Shown one piece after another: positions 34,450-41,632 of a stretch of DNA of 64,000 bases. Numbering within the stretch: the stretch's first letter is position 1; every line of letters starts with the position of its first letter. The stretch comes from Embleya sp042956465 (GTDB lineage: Bacteria; Actinomycetota; Actinomycetes; Streptomycetales; Streptomycetaceae), in assembly GCF_042956465.1 (NCBI RefSeq), contig NZ_JBIBGL010000012.1, positions 318,777 to 382,776 on the forward strand, given 5' to 3'. A program made the translations under genes and the position numbers. The notes under the pieces were generated by a model. That model was not told the DNA's origin. It was given only the letters and a program-made list of their open reading frames with translations, and searched no databases.

Positions 34450-35445
34450 ATGAGAATCCTGGTTACCGGCGGCGCCGGGTTCATCGGAACGCACGTCGTC
34501 GAATGCCTGACCGAAGCCGGGCACGAGGTGCGGGTGCTCGACCTGGTGCCGGTCGAGGGTGTGGACGCGGTACAGGGCGATGTGCGTGATCCGGCGGTCG
34601 TGGACCGGGCGTTGGTCGGGGTCGACGCGGTCTGCCATCAGGCCGCCAAGGTCGGCTTGGGCCTGGACCTGAACGATGCGCCGGACTATGTCGGCTGCAA
34701 CGACCTGGGCACCGCGGTGCTGCTCGCCGCGATGGCACGGGCGGGTATCGGCCGCCTGGTGCTGGCGAGTTCGATGGTCGTCTACGGCGAGGGGCTGGGC
34801 CACTGCGCCGAGCACGGCGAGGTGGTGCCGGGTCCGCGGCCGGTCGAGGCGCTGATGGCCGGCCGCTTCGAGCCGCCCTGCCCGCTGTGCGGGCGGGCGG
34901 TGACGCCCGGCCGGATCTGCGAGGAGGCGGCGCCCGACCCACGCAACGTGTACGCTGCGACCAAGCTCGCCCAGGAGCACCTGGCGAGCGCCTGGGCCCG
35001 GGCCACCGGCGGCGTGGCCACGGCGCTGCGCTACCACAACGTCTACGGCCCGAGGATGCCGCTGGACACCCCGTACGCCGGCGTCGCCGCGATCTTCCGC
35101 TCGATGCTGCGTGCCGGTCTGCCCCCGAGGGTGTACGAAGACGGCGGCCAACGCCGCGACTTCGTCCACGTCCGCGACGTGGCCACCGCCAATCTGGCCG
35201 CCCTGGACCGTTCCGGCCACGGCCTTCGCGCCTACAACGTCGCCACCGGCGTCCCGCACACCGTGGGCGAAATGGCCAGGGCCCTGTCCGAGGCGCACGC
35301 CGGCCCGGCCCCGATCACGACGGCCGAATACCGCCTGGGCGACGTCCGGCACATCACCGCCTCGGCCGGCCGCCTGGAGAGCGAACTCGGCTGGCAGGCC
35401 ACGATCGAATTCACGCACGGCATGGCGGAGTTCGCCCAGGCATGA
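34450..35445 (+). CDS. NAD-dependent sugar-nucleotide epimerase/dehydratase with a Cys cluster
   Basis: 331 residues, extended SDR. MRILVTGGAGFIG binds NAD; VLASSMVVYGEG supplies the active-site Ser; YAATK gives the catalytic Tyr and Lys; RYHNVYGPRMPLDTPYAGVAAIF matches the substrate domain of UDP-glucose 4-epimerase-like enzymes; DFVHVRDVATA is typical. Between the Ser and Tyr motifs is an insert with FEPPCPLCGRAVTPGRICEEA. Its C-x2-C and later Cys could form a metal or structural site, which is unusual in the family. The product sugar is unknown. It diverges from fbiA and starts from a leaderless-type promoter. Confidence 0.83.
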   Translation: MRILVTGGAGFIGTHVVECLTEAGHEVRVLDLVPVEGVDAVQGDVRDPAVVDRALVGVDAVCHQAAKVGLGLDLNDAPDYVGCNDLGTAVLLAAMARAGIGRLVLASSMVVYGEGLGHCAEHGEVVPGPRPVEALMAGRFEPPCPLCGRAVTPGRICEEAAPDPRNVYAATKLAQEHLASAWARATGGVATALRYHNVYGPRMPLDTPYAGVAAIFRSMLRAGLPPRVYEDGGQRRDFVHVRDVATANLAALDRSGHGLRAYNVATGVPHTVGEMARALSEAHAGPAPITTAEYRLGDVRHITASAGRLESELGWQATIEFTHGMAEFAQA

Positions 35446-35495
35446 CCCCCGACGGCGGTCGCGAACCACCGGTGCCCCCCGACGCACCGACACCC

Positions 35496-36608
35496 TCACC
35501 CCGCCGGCAGCCTCACCTCGAAGCGGCAGCCCATTCCCGTGTTCGCCACGCCGACTCGGCCCGCGTGGGCCTCGACGATGCCGCGGACGATGGCCAGGCC
35601 CAGCCCCGCGCCGCCGCCGGGGGCCGGGGTGCGGGCGTGGGTGCCGCGCCAGCCGGTGTCGAAGACTCGGGGGAGGTCCTCCTCCGGGATGCCGCCGCAT
35701 GCGTCGGTGACCGAGACCACGACCTCGCCCTCGGCGGTGCTCACCCCGACCGCGACCGTGCCGTCCGAGGGGGTGTGCCGGATCGCGTTGACCAGGAGGT
35801 TCGTGATCGCCCGGGACATCTCGCGGCCGTCCACCCGGACCGGCACCGCGACGATGTCCTCGCCCGCCACCCGGACCGAGCAGGATCGGGCCAACTCCTC
35901 GGTACCGGCCATCGCGTCCGCCACCAGGTCGTAGAGCGAGACCCGGGCCAGGGTCAGCTTCAGGGCGCCCGCCTGGATCCGGGACAACTCGAACAGGTCG
36001 TCCACCATCCCGCTGAGCCGATCCACCTCGGTCCTGATCCGCCGGTGATAGCGCGCCGGATCCTCCGGCAGCCCGTCCTCCAGCGCTTCGGCCATCGCGC
36101 GCAGACCCGCGAGCGGCGTGCGCAGGTCGTGCGAGATCCACGCGATCAGCTCGCGTCGGGCGTGCTCGACCGCCCGCTCGCGCTCCCGGGATTCGCTCAG
36201 TTGTACGCCGGCCCGCTCCAACTCGCGTCCCAACTCCGCAAGTTCCACCACGGCGGAGACTCGGCGCGGCGGTCCGGGCGGGCCGCCGCCGAGTGCTCGC
36301 GCGGTGCCGCGCAGGGCTCGGACGTCGGCCACCACCGGGCGGCCGAGCAGCATCGCCACGCCGATCGCGAGCACGGCCGAGACCGCGCAGACCACCATCA
36401 CCACGGTCAGGTCGTGCGAGGAGAGCAGCATCGCCTGGGAGACCCCGACCGTACCCGCGGCCATGCCGGCTATGGTCACCACCGACATCGCGGCCAAGGC
36501 GACCGAGAGCGAACGATTGCGCAGCGCGCGCAGGCCGAGCAGGCCCAGCAGGGTGACCCCGAGCCCGCTGCCCGCCGCGATCAGGCAGATCAGCGCAAAA
36601 TCCTTCAC
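35496..36608 (-). CDS. Two-component sensor histidine kinase
   Basis: 370 residues. Three membrane helices lie near 4-26, 34-60 and 66-88 with very short loops, so there is almost no extracellular sensor; the signal may be sensed in the membrane. A HAMP-like linker precedes HisKA (ELIAWISHDLRTPLAG, His is the phospho-acceptor). HATPase_c follows with NLLVNAIRHTP (N box), DACGGIPEEDLPRVFDTGWRG (G1; Cys in place of the usual Gly at one position) and GAGLGLAIVRGIVEAHAG (G2). The GTG overlaps the response-regulator stop by four bases. It phosphorylates the paired regulator. Confidence 0.9.
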   Translation of the reverse strand: MKDFALICLIAAGSGLGVTLLGLLGLRALRNRSLSVALAAMSVVTIAGMAAGTVGVSQAMLLSSHDLTVVMVVCAVSAVLAIGVAMLLGRPVVADVRALRGTARALGGGPPGPPRRVSAVVELAELGRELERAGVQLSESRERERAVEHARRELIAWISHDLRTPLAGLRAMAEALEDGLPEDPARYHRRIRTEVDRLSGMVDDLFELSRIQAGALKLTLARVSLYDLVADAMAGTEELARSCSVRVAGEDIVAVPVRVDGREMSRAITNLLVNAIRHTPSDGTVAVGVSTAEGEVVVSVTDACGGIPEEDLPRVFDTGWRGTHARTPAPGGGAGLGLAIVRGIVEAHAGRVGVANTGMGCRFEVRLPAG

Positions 36609-37300
36609 GGGCACTCGGGTTCGACCTCCAGCCGGTAGCCCACGCCCCATACGGTCACCAGGAGCCGGGGCGCGGCCGGGTCGTCCTCGATCTTCTCCCG
36701 CAGCCGCCGTACATGCACGGTGACCGTGGACTGGTCGCCGAACTCCCAGCCCCAGACTCGGCGCATCAGCTCGTCTCGGGAAAAGGCCCGGCCCGGATTG
36801 CCGAGGAAGAAGCCCAGCAGGTCGAACTCGCGTGCGGTGAGCGAGAGTTCGCGGCCGGCGCGAAGCACCCGGTGGGCGGCGACATTCATCTCCAGGTCCG
36901 CGTGCCGCAGCACCGAGGGCACCGGCGACGGTGGAGCCGGCACCGCGACCCGGCGCAGCACGGACCGCACCCGCAGGACGAGTTCCCGGGGGCTGAACGG
37001 CTTGGTGACGTAGTCGTCCGCGCCGACCTCGAGGCCGAGCACCCGGTCGCCCTCGTCGCCCAGCGCGGTCAGCATCACCACCGGCACCGGGCCGCGCTCG
37101 CGCAGCCGTCGGCAGACGTCCAGCCCGTCCATGCCCGGCAGCATCAGGTCGAGCACCACCAGATCGGGCATCTCGGCGAACGCCAGATCGAGCGCGGTGG
37201 GCCCGTCGGCGGCGTGTGCCGTACTGAACCCCGCGCGTTCGAGATAACCGACGACGACCTCGGCCACGGTCGGGTCGTCGTCGACGACGAGCACCTTCAT
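36605..37300 (-). CDS. OmpR/PhoB-family response regulator
   Basis: 231 residues. Receiver domain: MKVLVVDDDPTVAEVV (acidic pocket), LVVLDLMLPGMDG (phospho-Asp), VVMLTALGD (Thr) and YVTKPFSPREL (Lys). The winged-helix effector domain has LSLTAREFDLLGFFLGNPGRAFSRDELM, WGWEFGDQSTVTVHVRRLREKIEDD and VWGVGYRLE. ATG at 37300 has no Shine-Dalgarno but lies seven bases after TACACT, a leaderless-type start. It is divergent, 154 bases from the glycosyltransferase operon at 37455, the obvious candidate target. Confidence 0.92.
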   Translation of the reverse strand: MKVLVVDDDPTVAEVVVGYLERAGFSTAHAADGPTALDLAFAEMPDLVVLDLMLPGMDGLDVCRRLRERGPVPVVMLTALGDEGDRVLGLEVGADDYVTKPFSPRELVLRVRSVLRRVAVPAPPSPVPSVLRHADLEMNVAAHRVLRAGRELSLTAREFDLLGFFLGNPGRAFSRDELMRRVWGWEFGDQSTVTVHVRRLREKIEDDPAAPRLLVTVWGVGYRLEVEPECP

Positions 37301-37441
37301 GCCGGCGAGTGTAGGTGCGCGAAGAGGGACGATTCCGGCGGGAGGTCGATCCGTAAGGGGCCCGTAACCCACACGGGCGTATCGCCGCGACGTCAGCACT
37401 CCGTAAGCACGTCAAGCCTGGGTATGCGGCCTGCGCGTACC

Positions 37442-37447
37442 TAGCGT
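37442..37447 (+). promoter_or_regulatory. -10 element TAGCGT for the glycosyltransferase operon
   Basis: TAGCGT is followed by GAGCCGC and then ATG 37455 (seven bases). It lies in the 154-base divergent region shared with the response-regulator gene. Direct repeats with CGTAA cores occur nearby at about 37353, 37364 and 37402, a possible regulator binding array. Confidence 0.5.
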
Positions 37448-37454
37448 GAGCCGC

Positions 37455-38150
37455 ATGGACGCCTCTTCAGCGCATCCCGCCGAGCATCTTGTGGACGTCG
37501 TGCTGCCGTGCCTCGACGAGGCCGACGCGCTCCCGTGGGTGCTCGCCCGGATGCCGGCCGGATATCGCCCCATCGTCGTGGACAACGGCTCGCGCGACGG
37601 CTCGGCCGAACTGGCCCGGTCGCTCGGCGCCCGCGTGGTGGCCGAGGAGCGCCGCGGCTTCGGCGCGGCCTGTCACGCCGGGCTGCTCGCGGCGACCGCG
37701 CCGATCGTGTGCTTCTGCGACTGCGACGCGTCGCTGGACCCCGGGCAGCTGCCCGAGGTGGCCGGCCCCGTGCTCGCCGGCGGCGCGGACCTGGTGCTCG
37801 GTCGCCGCCGCCCGCAGACCCTCGGTGCGTGGCCGCCGCACGCACGCCTGGCCAACCTGGTGCTGGCCCGCCGGCTGCGCCGGCGCACCGGTGCACGGCT
37901 GCACGACCTGGGGCCGATGCGGGCCGCCCGGCGCGCCGAACTGCTCGCGCTGGCGGTCGCGGACCGCCGCTCCGGCTACCCGCTGGAGACCGTGGTGCGC
38001 GCCGCCGACGCCGGTTGGCGGATCGCCGAGGTGGACGTGCGCTACCTGCCCCGCTCCGGTCGCTCCAAGGTCACCGGCACGGTCCGGGGCACGGTCACCG
38101 CGGTCCGGGACATGAGCGCCGTGCTCGCCCGTGCGGGGCGGCCCGCATGA
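37455..38150 (+). CDS. Family 2 glycosyltransferase (DPM1-like, soluble)
   Basis: 231 residues. VDVVLPCLDEADALPWVLARMP and PIVVDNGSRDGSAELARSLGARVV form the nucleotide-binding half; CFCDCDASLDP gives the DxD metal site; HDLGPMRAARRAELLAL and GYPLETVVRAADAGWRIAEVDVRYLPR match the polyprenyl-phosphate mannose synthase type. No membrane helices. ATG 37455 sits at a leaderless-type promoter (GTG 37446 is in frame). First gene of a three-gene unit in which each start overlaps the previous stop. The product may be a polyprenyl-linked sugar; substrate inferred. Confidence 0.8.
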   Translation: MDASSAHPAEHLVDVVLPCLDEADALPWVLARMPAGYRPIVVDNGSRDGSAELARSLGARVVAEERRGFGAACHAGLLAATAPIVCFCDCDASLDPGQLPEVAGPVLAGGADLVLGRRRPQTLGAWPPHARLANLVLARRLRRRTGARLHDLGPMRAARRAELLALAVADRRSGYPLETVVRAADAGWRIAEVDVRYLPRSGRSKVTGTVRGTVTAVRDMSAVLARAGRPA

Positions 38151-38767
38151 GCACCCTCGTGGTGATCGCCAAGGCGCCGCTGCCCGGTCGGGTCAAGACC
38201 CGGCTGAGCCCGCCGCTGACCGCGGACCAGGCCGCGGCGGTGGCCGAGGCCGCGCTCACCGACACACTCGCGGCCGTACTCGCCACACCCGCGCACCGCC
38301 GCATCCTGGTGCTCGCCGGCGAACCCGGGCCGTGGTTGCCGGCCGGCTTCGACGTGGTGCCGCAGGGGGCCGGCGGCCTCGACCTGCGCCTGGCCGCCGC
38401 TTTCGCCGGCTGTACCGGGCCGACCCTGCTGGTCGGCATGGACACCCCACAGATCACGCCCCAATTGCTGACCGTGGACTGGTCGGCCGCCGACGCGTGG
38501 TTCGGTCCGGCGACCGACGGCGGATTCTGGGCGATCGGACTGCGCGAGCCCGACCCGTCGGTGTTTCCCGGGGTGCCGATGTCGATGCCGCGGACCGGCG
38601 CGATCCAACGGGCCCGACTGCTCGCCGCCGGGCTGACCGTACGCGACCTGCCCACGCTCACCGACATCGACACGGTCGCCGACCTGGCCGCCGTCACCCG
38701 TGACATCCCGGGCACCCACTGCGCCGGCGTGGCCCGTGCGCTGCTCGGCGGCGAGGTGTACGCATGA
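38147..38767 (+). CDS. TIGR04282 / DUF2064-family glycosyltransferase
   Basis: 206 residues. TLVVIAKAPLPGRVKTRLSPPLTADQAA is the family N-terminus (nucleotidyltransferase-like fold). LLVGMDTPQITPQLL and ADAWFGPATDGGFWAIGLR are the conserved motifs around the predicted metal and sugar site. Members are named for arsenosugar loci but occur widely next to GT2 genes and are mostly uncharacterised. ATGA overlap with the upstream stop and with the downstream start implies tight co-translation. No arsenic gene is nearby, so an arsenosugar role is not supported here. Confidence 0.8.
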   Translation: MSTLVVIAKAPLPGRVKTRLSPPLTADQAAAVAEAALTDTLAAVLATPAHRRILVLAGEPGPWLPAGFDVVPQGAGGLDLRLAAAFAGCTGPTLLVGMDTPQITPQLLTVDWSAADAWFGPATDGGFWAIGLREPDPSVFPGVPMSMPRTGAIQRARLLAAGLTVRDLPTLTDIDTVADLAAVTRDIPGTHCAGVARALLGGEVYA

Positions 38768-39519
38768 CCCTGGTCCGCGACCCCGACCACCCGACCGACC
38801 TTGCCCCGGGCGCTGCGGCGGACCTTGCGCCGGGCGCTCGGGCCGATCTCGCCGCGGACCTCGCGCCGGGTGTTCGTGCCGATCTCGCCGCGGACGTTCC
38901 GGCCGACCCGTACACGATCGCGCTGCGCGACGGGGGAGCGCTGTACCTGCGCCGACACGGCCGCCGTCGGCAACGCCTGGAACTCTCCCGCTGGTGCGCC
39001 GAACCGGACGCCGCCGACGACACCATGCTCGCCCGCTGTACCGGCCCCACCCTGGACATCGGCTGCGGCCCGGGTCGGCTGGCCGCGGCACTCGGTCGCC
39101 GAGGGGTGGCCGCCCTCGGTGTCGACCCGGTACCGGCCGCCGTCGCCCGGGCCCTGGCCGCCGGGGCCACCGCGCTGTGCCGCTCGGTATTCGAGCCGCT
39201 GCCCGGCGAGGGCCGCTGGGCCGCCGCCCTCCTCGCCGACGGCAACATCGGCATCGGCGGCGACCCGGGCCGGCTGCTCGACCGCGTCCACGGCCTGCTG
39301 GCCCCCGGCGGCCTGCTCGTGGTGGAGACCGACCCGCAGGACGTACACGAACGCTTCGCCGCCCGCGTCGAAAACGACCGCGGCGGCCGGAGCAGCGCCT
39401 TCCGCTGGGCCCGCGTCGGCACTCCCGCGCTACGCACCCTCGCCCGCGCCCACCGCTTCACCATGACCGACGCCTGGGCCGGCCCGAACCGCACCTTCGC
39501 CGCGTTGTCCCGGGCCTGA
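38764..39519 (+). CDS. Class I SAM-dependent methyltransferase with repeat-rich N-terminus
   Basis: 251 residues. The methyltransferase core is LDIGCGPGRLAAALGRRGVAALGVD (motif I and acidic residue of motif II), with ALLADGNIGIGGDPGRLLDRVHGLLAPGGLLVVE as motifs post-I to III. The first ~40 residues are an imperfect repeat of DLAPGA and DLAAD units. The last domain is DAWAGPNRTFAALSRA. Third gene of the coupled operon, so the methyl acceptor may be the product of the two preceding enzymes. A gap with direct repeats follows. Confidence 0.75.
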   Translation: MTLVRDPDHPTDLAPGAAADLAPGARADLAADLAPGVRADLAADVPADPYTIALRDGGALYLRRHGRRRQRLELSRWCAEPDAADDTMLARCTGPTLDIGCGPGRLAAALGRRGVAALGVDPVPAAVARALAAGATALCRSVFEPLPGEGRWAAALLADGNIGIGGDPGRLLDRVHGLLAPGGLLVVETDPQDVHERFAARVENDRGGRSSAFRWARVGTPALRTLARAHRFTMTDAWAGPNRTFAALSRA

Positions 39520-39568
39520 CCGGGGTTGATTCGGGGTTTGACGCACATCGGGCCGGGCGGACCGGGCG

Positions 39569-39880
39569 CGTGTCGAGGTCACCGGGGCGCGGAGCGGACG
39601 GGTCGGTCGGGTCGGGTCGGGTCGGGTCGGTCGCTGCGTGTTGGCTGCCCGCTCGATGCCGGGCTGCACATCCGCTACGCGGCCAGGATCGGGCCGCGCG
39701 TCGAGGTCACCCGTGCGCTCGGGGCCTGGGTGGGTCGGGTCGGTCGTTGCGGGGCGGCTGCCCGAACCCGACCGGTTGCCTGTCCGCTGCGCGGCCACGG
39801 TCGGGTCGGTCGCCCCGCGCCGGGCTGCACAGCCGCTACGCGGCCGACACCGGGGCCGCGCCCGTGTCGGCGTGCTCGCG
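39569..39880. repeat. Two degenerate ~130-160 bp direct repeats with GGGTCGGTCG runs
   Basis: GCGTGTCGAGGTCACC near 39569 recurs as GCGCGTCGAGGTCACC near 39698. GGGCTGCACATCCGCTACGC near 39660 recurs as GGGCTGCACAGCCGCTACGC near 39822. Between them lie runs of GGGTC/GGTCG pentamers, including four GGGTC units near 39607. The repeats occupy almost all of the 372-base gap between the convergent methyltransferase and small membrane-protein genes. No gene is supported. Confidence 0.7.
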
Positions 39881-39891
39881 CGCCCGCCCCT

Positions 39892-40356
39892 TTACTTGCT
39901 CCGCCGCCCCCGCACCACCAATACGACCCCCACTCCCACCCACACCGCCGCCCACACGATGGCCAGCCCCCGTCCGTAGTCCAGCGGCAACACCGACGGG
40001 TTCTGCGTAGGCAGCGGGCGCAGCAGGGCCGGGAGGGCGATCAGCGTGCCCGCCACGCCCACCGCCAGGCCGCCCAAAACGGTTCGCCGCACCCATGGGG
40101 CCGGGCCGCGCCGCAGCCGCATCGCCGTCGCACCGACCGCGAACACCACGACAGCGAACACCGCGTCGTGCAGCAGCAGTCCGCCGATCAGCCACTCGGC
40201 CAGACCCACCCGCTCGGTCAGGAACGGGTCGTCCCAGGCGCCGGCCACGCCCCACCCGATGCCGGCCGACCCGGCGGCGCCCAGCACGAGCCGAACGGCA
40301 CGCACCACCGGCCCGGTTCGTGGCGCGACCGGCTCGGGCTCGATCGCCGTGCTCAT
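39892..40356 (-). CDS. Four-helix membrane protein coupled to the molybdopterin oxidoreductase
   Basis: 154 residues with about four membrane helices: VRLVLGAAGSAGIGWGVAGAW, WLIGGLLLHDAVFAVVVFAVG, VLGGLAVGVAGTLIALPALL and GLAIVWAAVWVGVGVVLVV, ending RGRRSK. I recognise no family. The ATG overlaps the oxidoreductase stop by four bases (ATGA). It may be a membrane subunit or assembly partner of the oxidoreductase; this is inference from coupling only. The single His in LLLHDAV is a candidate haem or quinone-site residue but is not enough to call a cytochrome. Confidence 0.65.
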   Translation of the reverse strand: MSTAIEPEPVAPRTGPVVRAVRLVLGAAGSAGIGWGVAGAWDDPFLTERVGLAEWLIGGLLLHDAVFAVVVFAVGATAMRLRRGPAPWVRRTVLGGLAVGVAGTLIALPALLRPLPTQNPSVLPLDYGRGLAIVWAAVWVGVGVVLVVRGRRSK

Positions 40357-41519
40357 CCCAGCACCTCCATCCGGGTGACCCACTTCGTCTGGAGTACGCC
40401 CGGCCGGTTCGGCGCGATGATCCGGGCCGGGTACCCGTGGTCCTCGGCCAGCGGCGCGCCGTCCAACATCAGCGCCAGCAGGGTCAGCGAGTCGCGGGCC
40501 CACTCGTCCGGCATGTCCATCACCGAGTACGGACTGAACCGCTCGTGCGAGAACACCCGCAGCCGGGCGCCCGGCGGCGCGCCCGCCCGCGCCATCAGGT
40601 CCCGGATCCGCACCCCCGACCAGTGCGCCGACGCACTCCACCCCTCGACGCACGTGATCGGCAGCGTGGCCTCGTGCTGCGGCATCGCCGACAGCTCGGC
40701 CCGGGTCAGCGCGAACGGGCGCGGCCCGAGCACCTCCAGCCGCCACGCCGGATCGCGGACCGCCGTCAACACGCCCGCCGCGGCCGCCGTTCGGTTCACC
40801 GGCAGGCCCTGTGGGCCGATGTCCGCCCGTCGCGGCGCCAGCACCGAGACCCGCCCCAGCGGAGTCACCGTCTGCCCCACCGTGGCCAGCGTGACCACGC
40901 CCACTCCGGCGCCGAGCACGGTGAACAGCCCGCGCCGGGTCGGCCCTTCGACCGCGGCCGGCGTACCGCGGGGACGCCGCCAGTGCGCCACGATCAACGG
41001 CAGCTTCACCGCGACGTGCAGCGTGACCGCCCCGCCCGCCACCCACCCGATCCAGTAGTGCGCCGGCACGAAGGGGAACGGCCACGGGTACCACTGCACG
41101 ACGTTCAGCAGCCCGGTGACCAGTTCGAAGATCGCCGCCATCATCAGCACCGCGATGGACAACCGCTCCAGCGCGTGCCCGACGGACCTCGCCGGCGGCC
41201 AGGCGAACAGCCGCGGATAGACCACCCACAGCTTCACCAGGAGCAGCGGCACCGCCGCGATCCCGACCGCCACGTGCAGCCCCTGGGTGACCCGATACCC
41301 CCACACCGGCCGGGACGGCAGCGCGAGCCAGTGCGGCTGATGTTGCAGCAGGTGGCTGAACAGACCGGTCAGGAAACAGATCAGGAAGGCGAGGCCGAGC
41401 AACCGGCCGACCGCCACGACCGTACGCGGATCGTGCAGTGCGCCGCGGAACGCGCCGGCTCGGAGGGGACCGCGCCGCAGCCCGGCGGGTGGATCCGGCA
41501 AGCGGATGTCGAGCTTCAT
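40353..41519 (-). CDS. Membrane-anchored molybdopterin-dependent oxidoreductase (sulfite oxidase/MsrP-like)
   Basis: 388 residues. Residues ~35-200 contain four to five membrane helices with several His (FSHLLQHQPHW, GLHVAVGIAAVPLLLVKLW, AHYWIGWVAGGAVTLHVAVKLP), resembling a cytochrome b561-type anchor; haem is possible. Residues ~215-388 are the molybdopterin domain: VNRTAAAAGV, ITCVEGWSASAHWSGVRIRDL (Cys is the molybdenum ligand) and DHGYPARIIAPNRPGVLQTKWVTRMEV. The enzyme likely reduces a sulfoxide or similar substrate at the membrane. The fusion of anchor and catalytic domain differs from the two-subunit MsrPQ. It is followed by the small membrane protein. Confidence 0.83.
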   Translation of the reverse strand: MKLDIRLPDPPAGLRRGPLRAGAFRGALHDPRTVVAVGRLLGLAFLICFLTGLFSHLLQHQPHWLALPSRPVWGYRVTQGLHVAVGIAAVPLLLVKLWVVYPRLFAWPPARSVGHALERLSIAVLMMAAIFELVTGLLNVVQWYPWPFPFVPAHYWIGWVAGGAVTLHVAVKLPLIVAHWRRPRGTPAAVEGPTRRGLFTVLGAGVGVVTLATVGQTVTPLGRVSVLAPRRADIGPQGLPVNRTAAAAGVLTAVRDPAWRLEVLGPRPFALTRAELSAMPQHEATLPITCVEGWSASAHWSGVRIRDLMARAGAPPGARLRVFSHERFSPYSVMDMPDEWARDSLTLLALMLDGAPLAEDHGYPARIIAPNRPGVLQTKWVTRMEVLG

Positions 41520-41632
41520 GCGTCCAGCCAACGCCGAAAACCCGCCGCCGGCCCGCATTGACCGCCTTACGGAGTGCTGACGGTCGGCCCGGGATGCCCC
41601 GAAAACGACACCACCGCGGCCAGACTCACGCC

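Noticed and set aside
38147..39519. Arsenosugar biosynthesis cluster
   Set aside because: Only the family name of the DUF2064 protein suggests it; no arsenic methyltransferase, radical SAM arsenosugar enzyme or ars gene is present.
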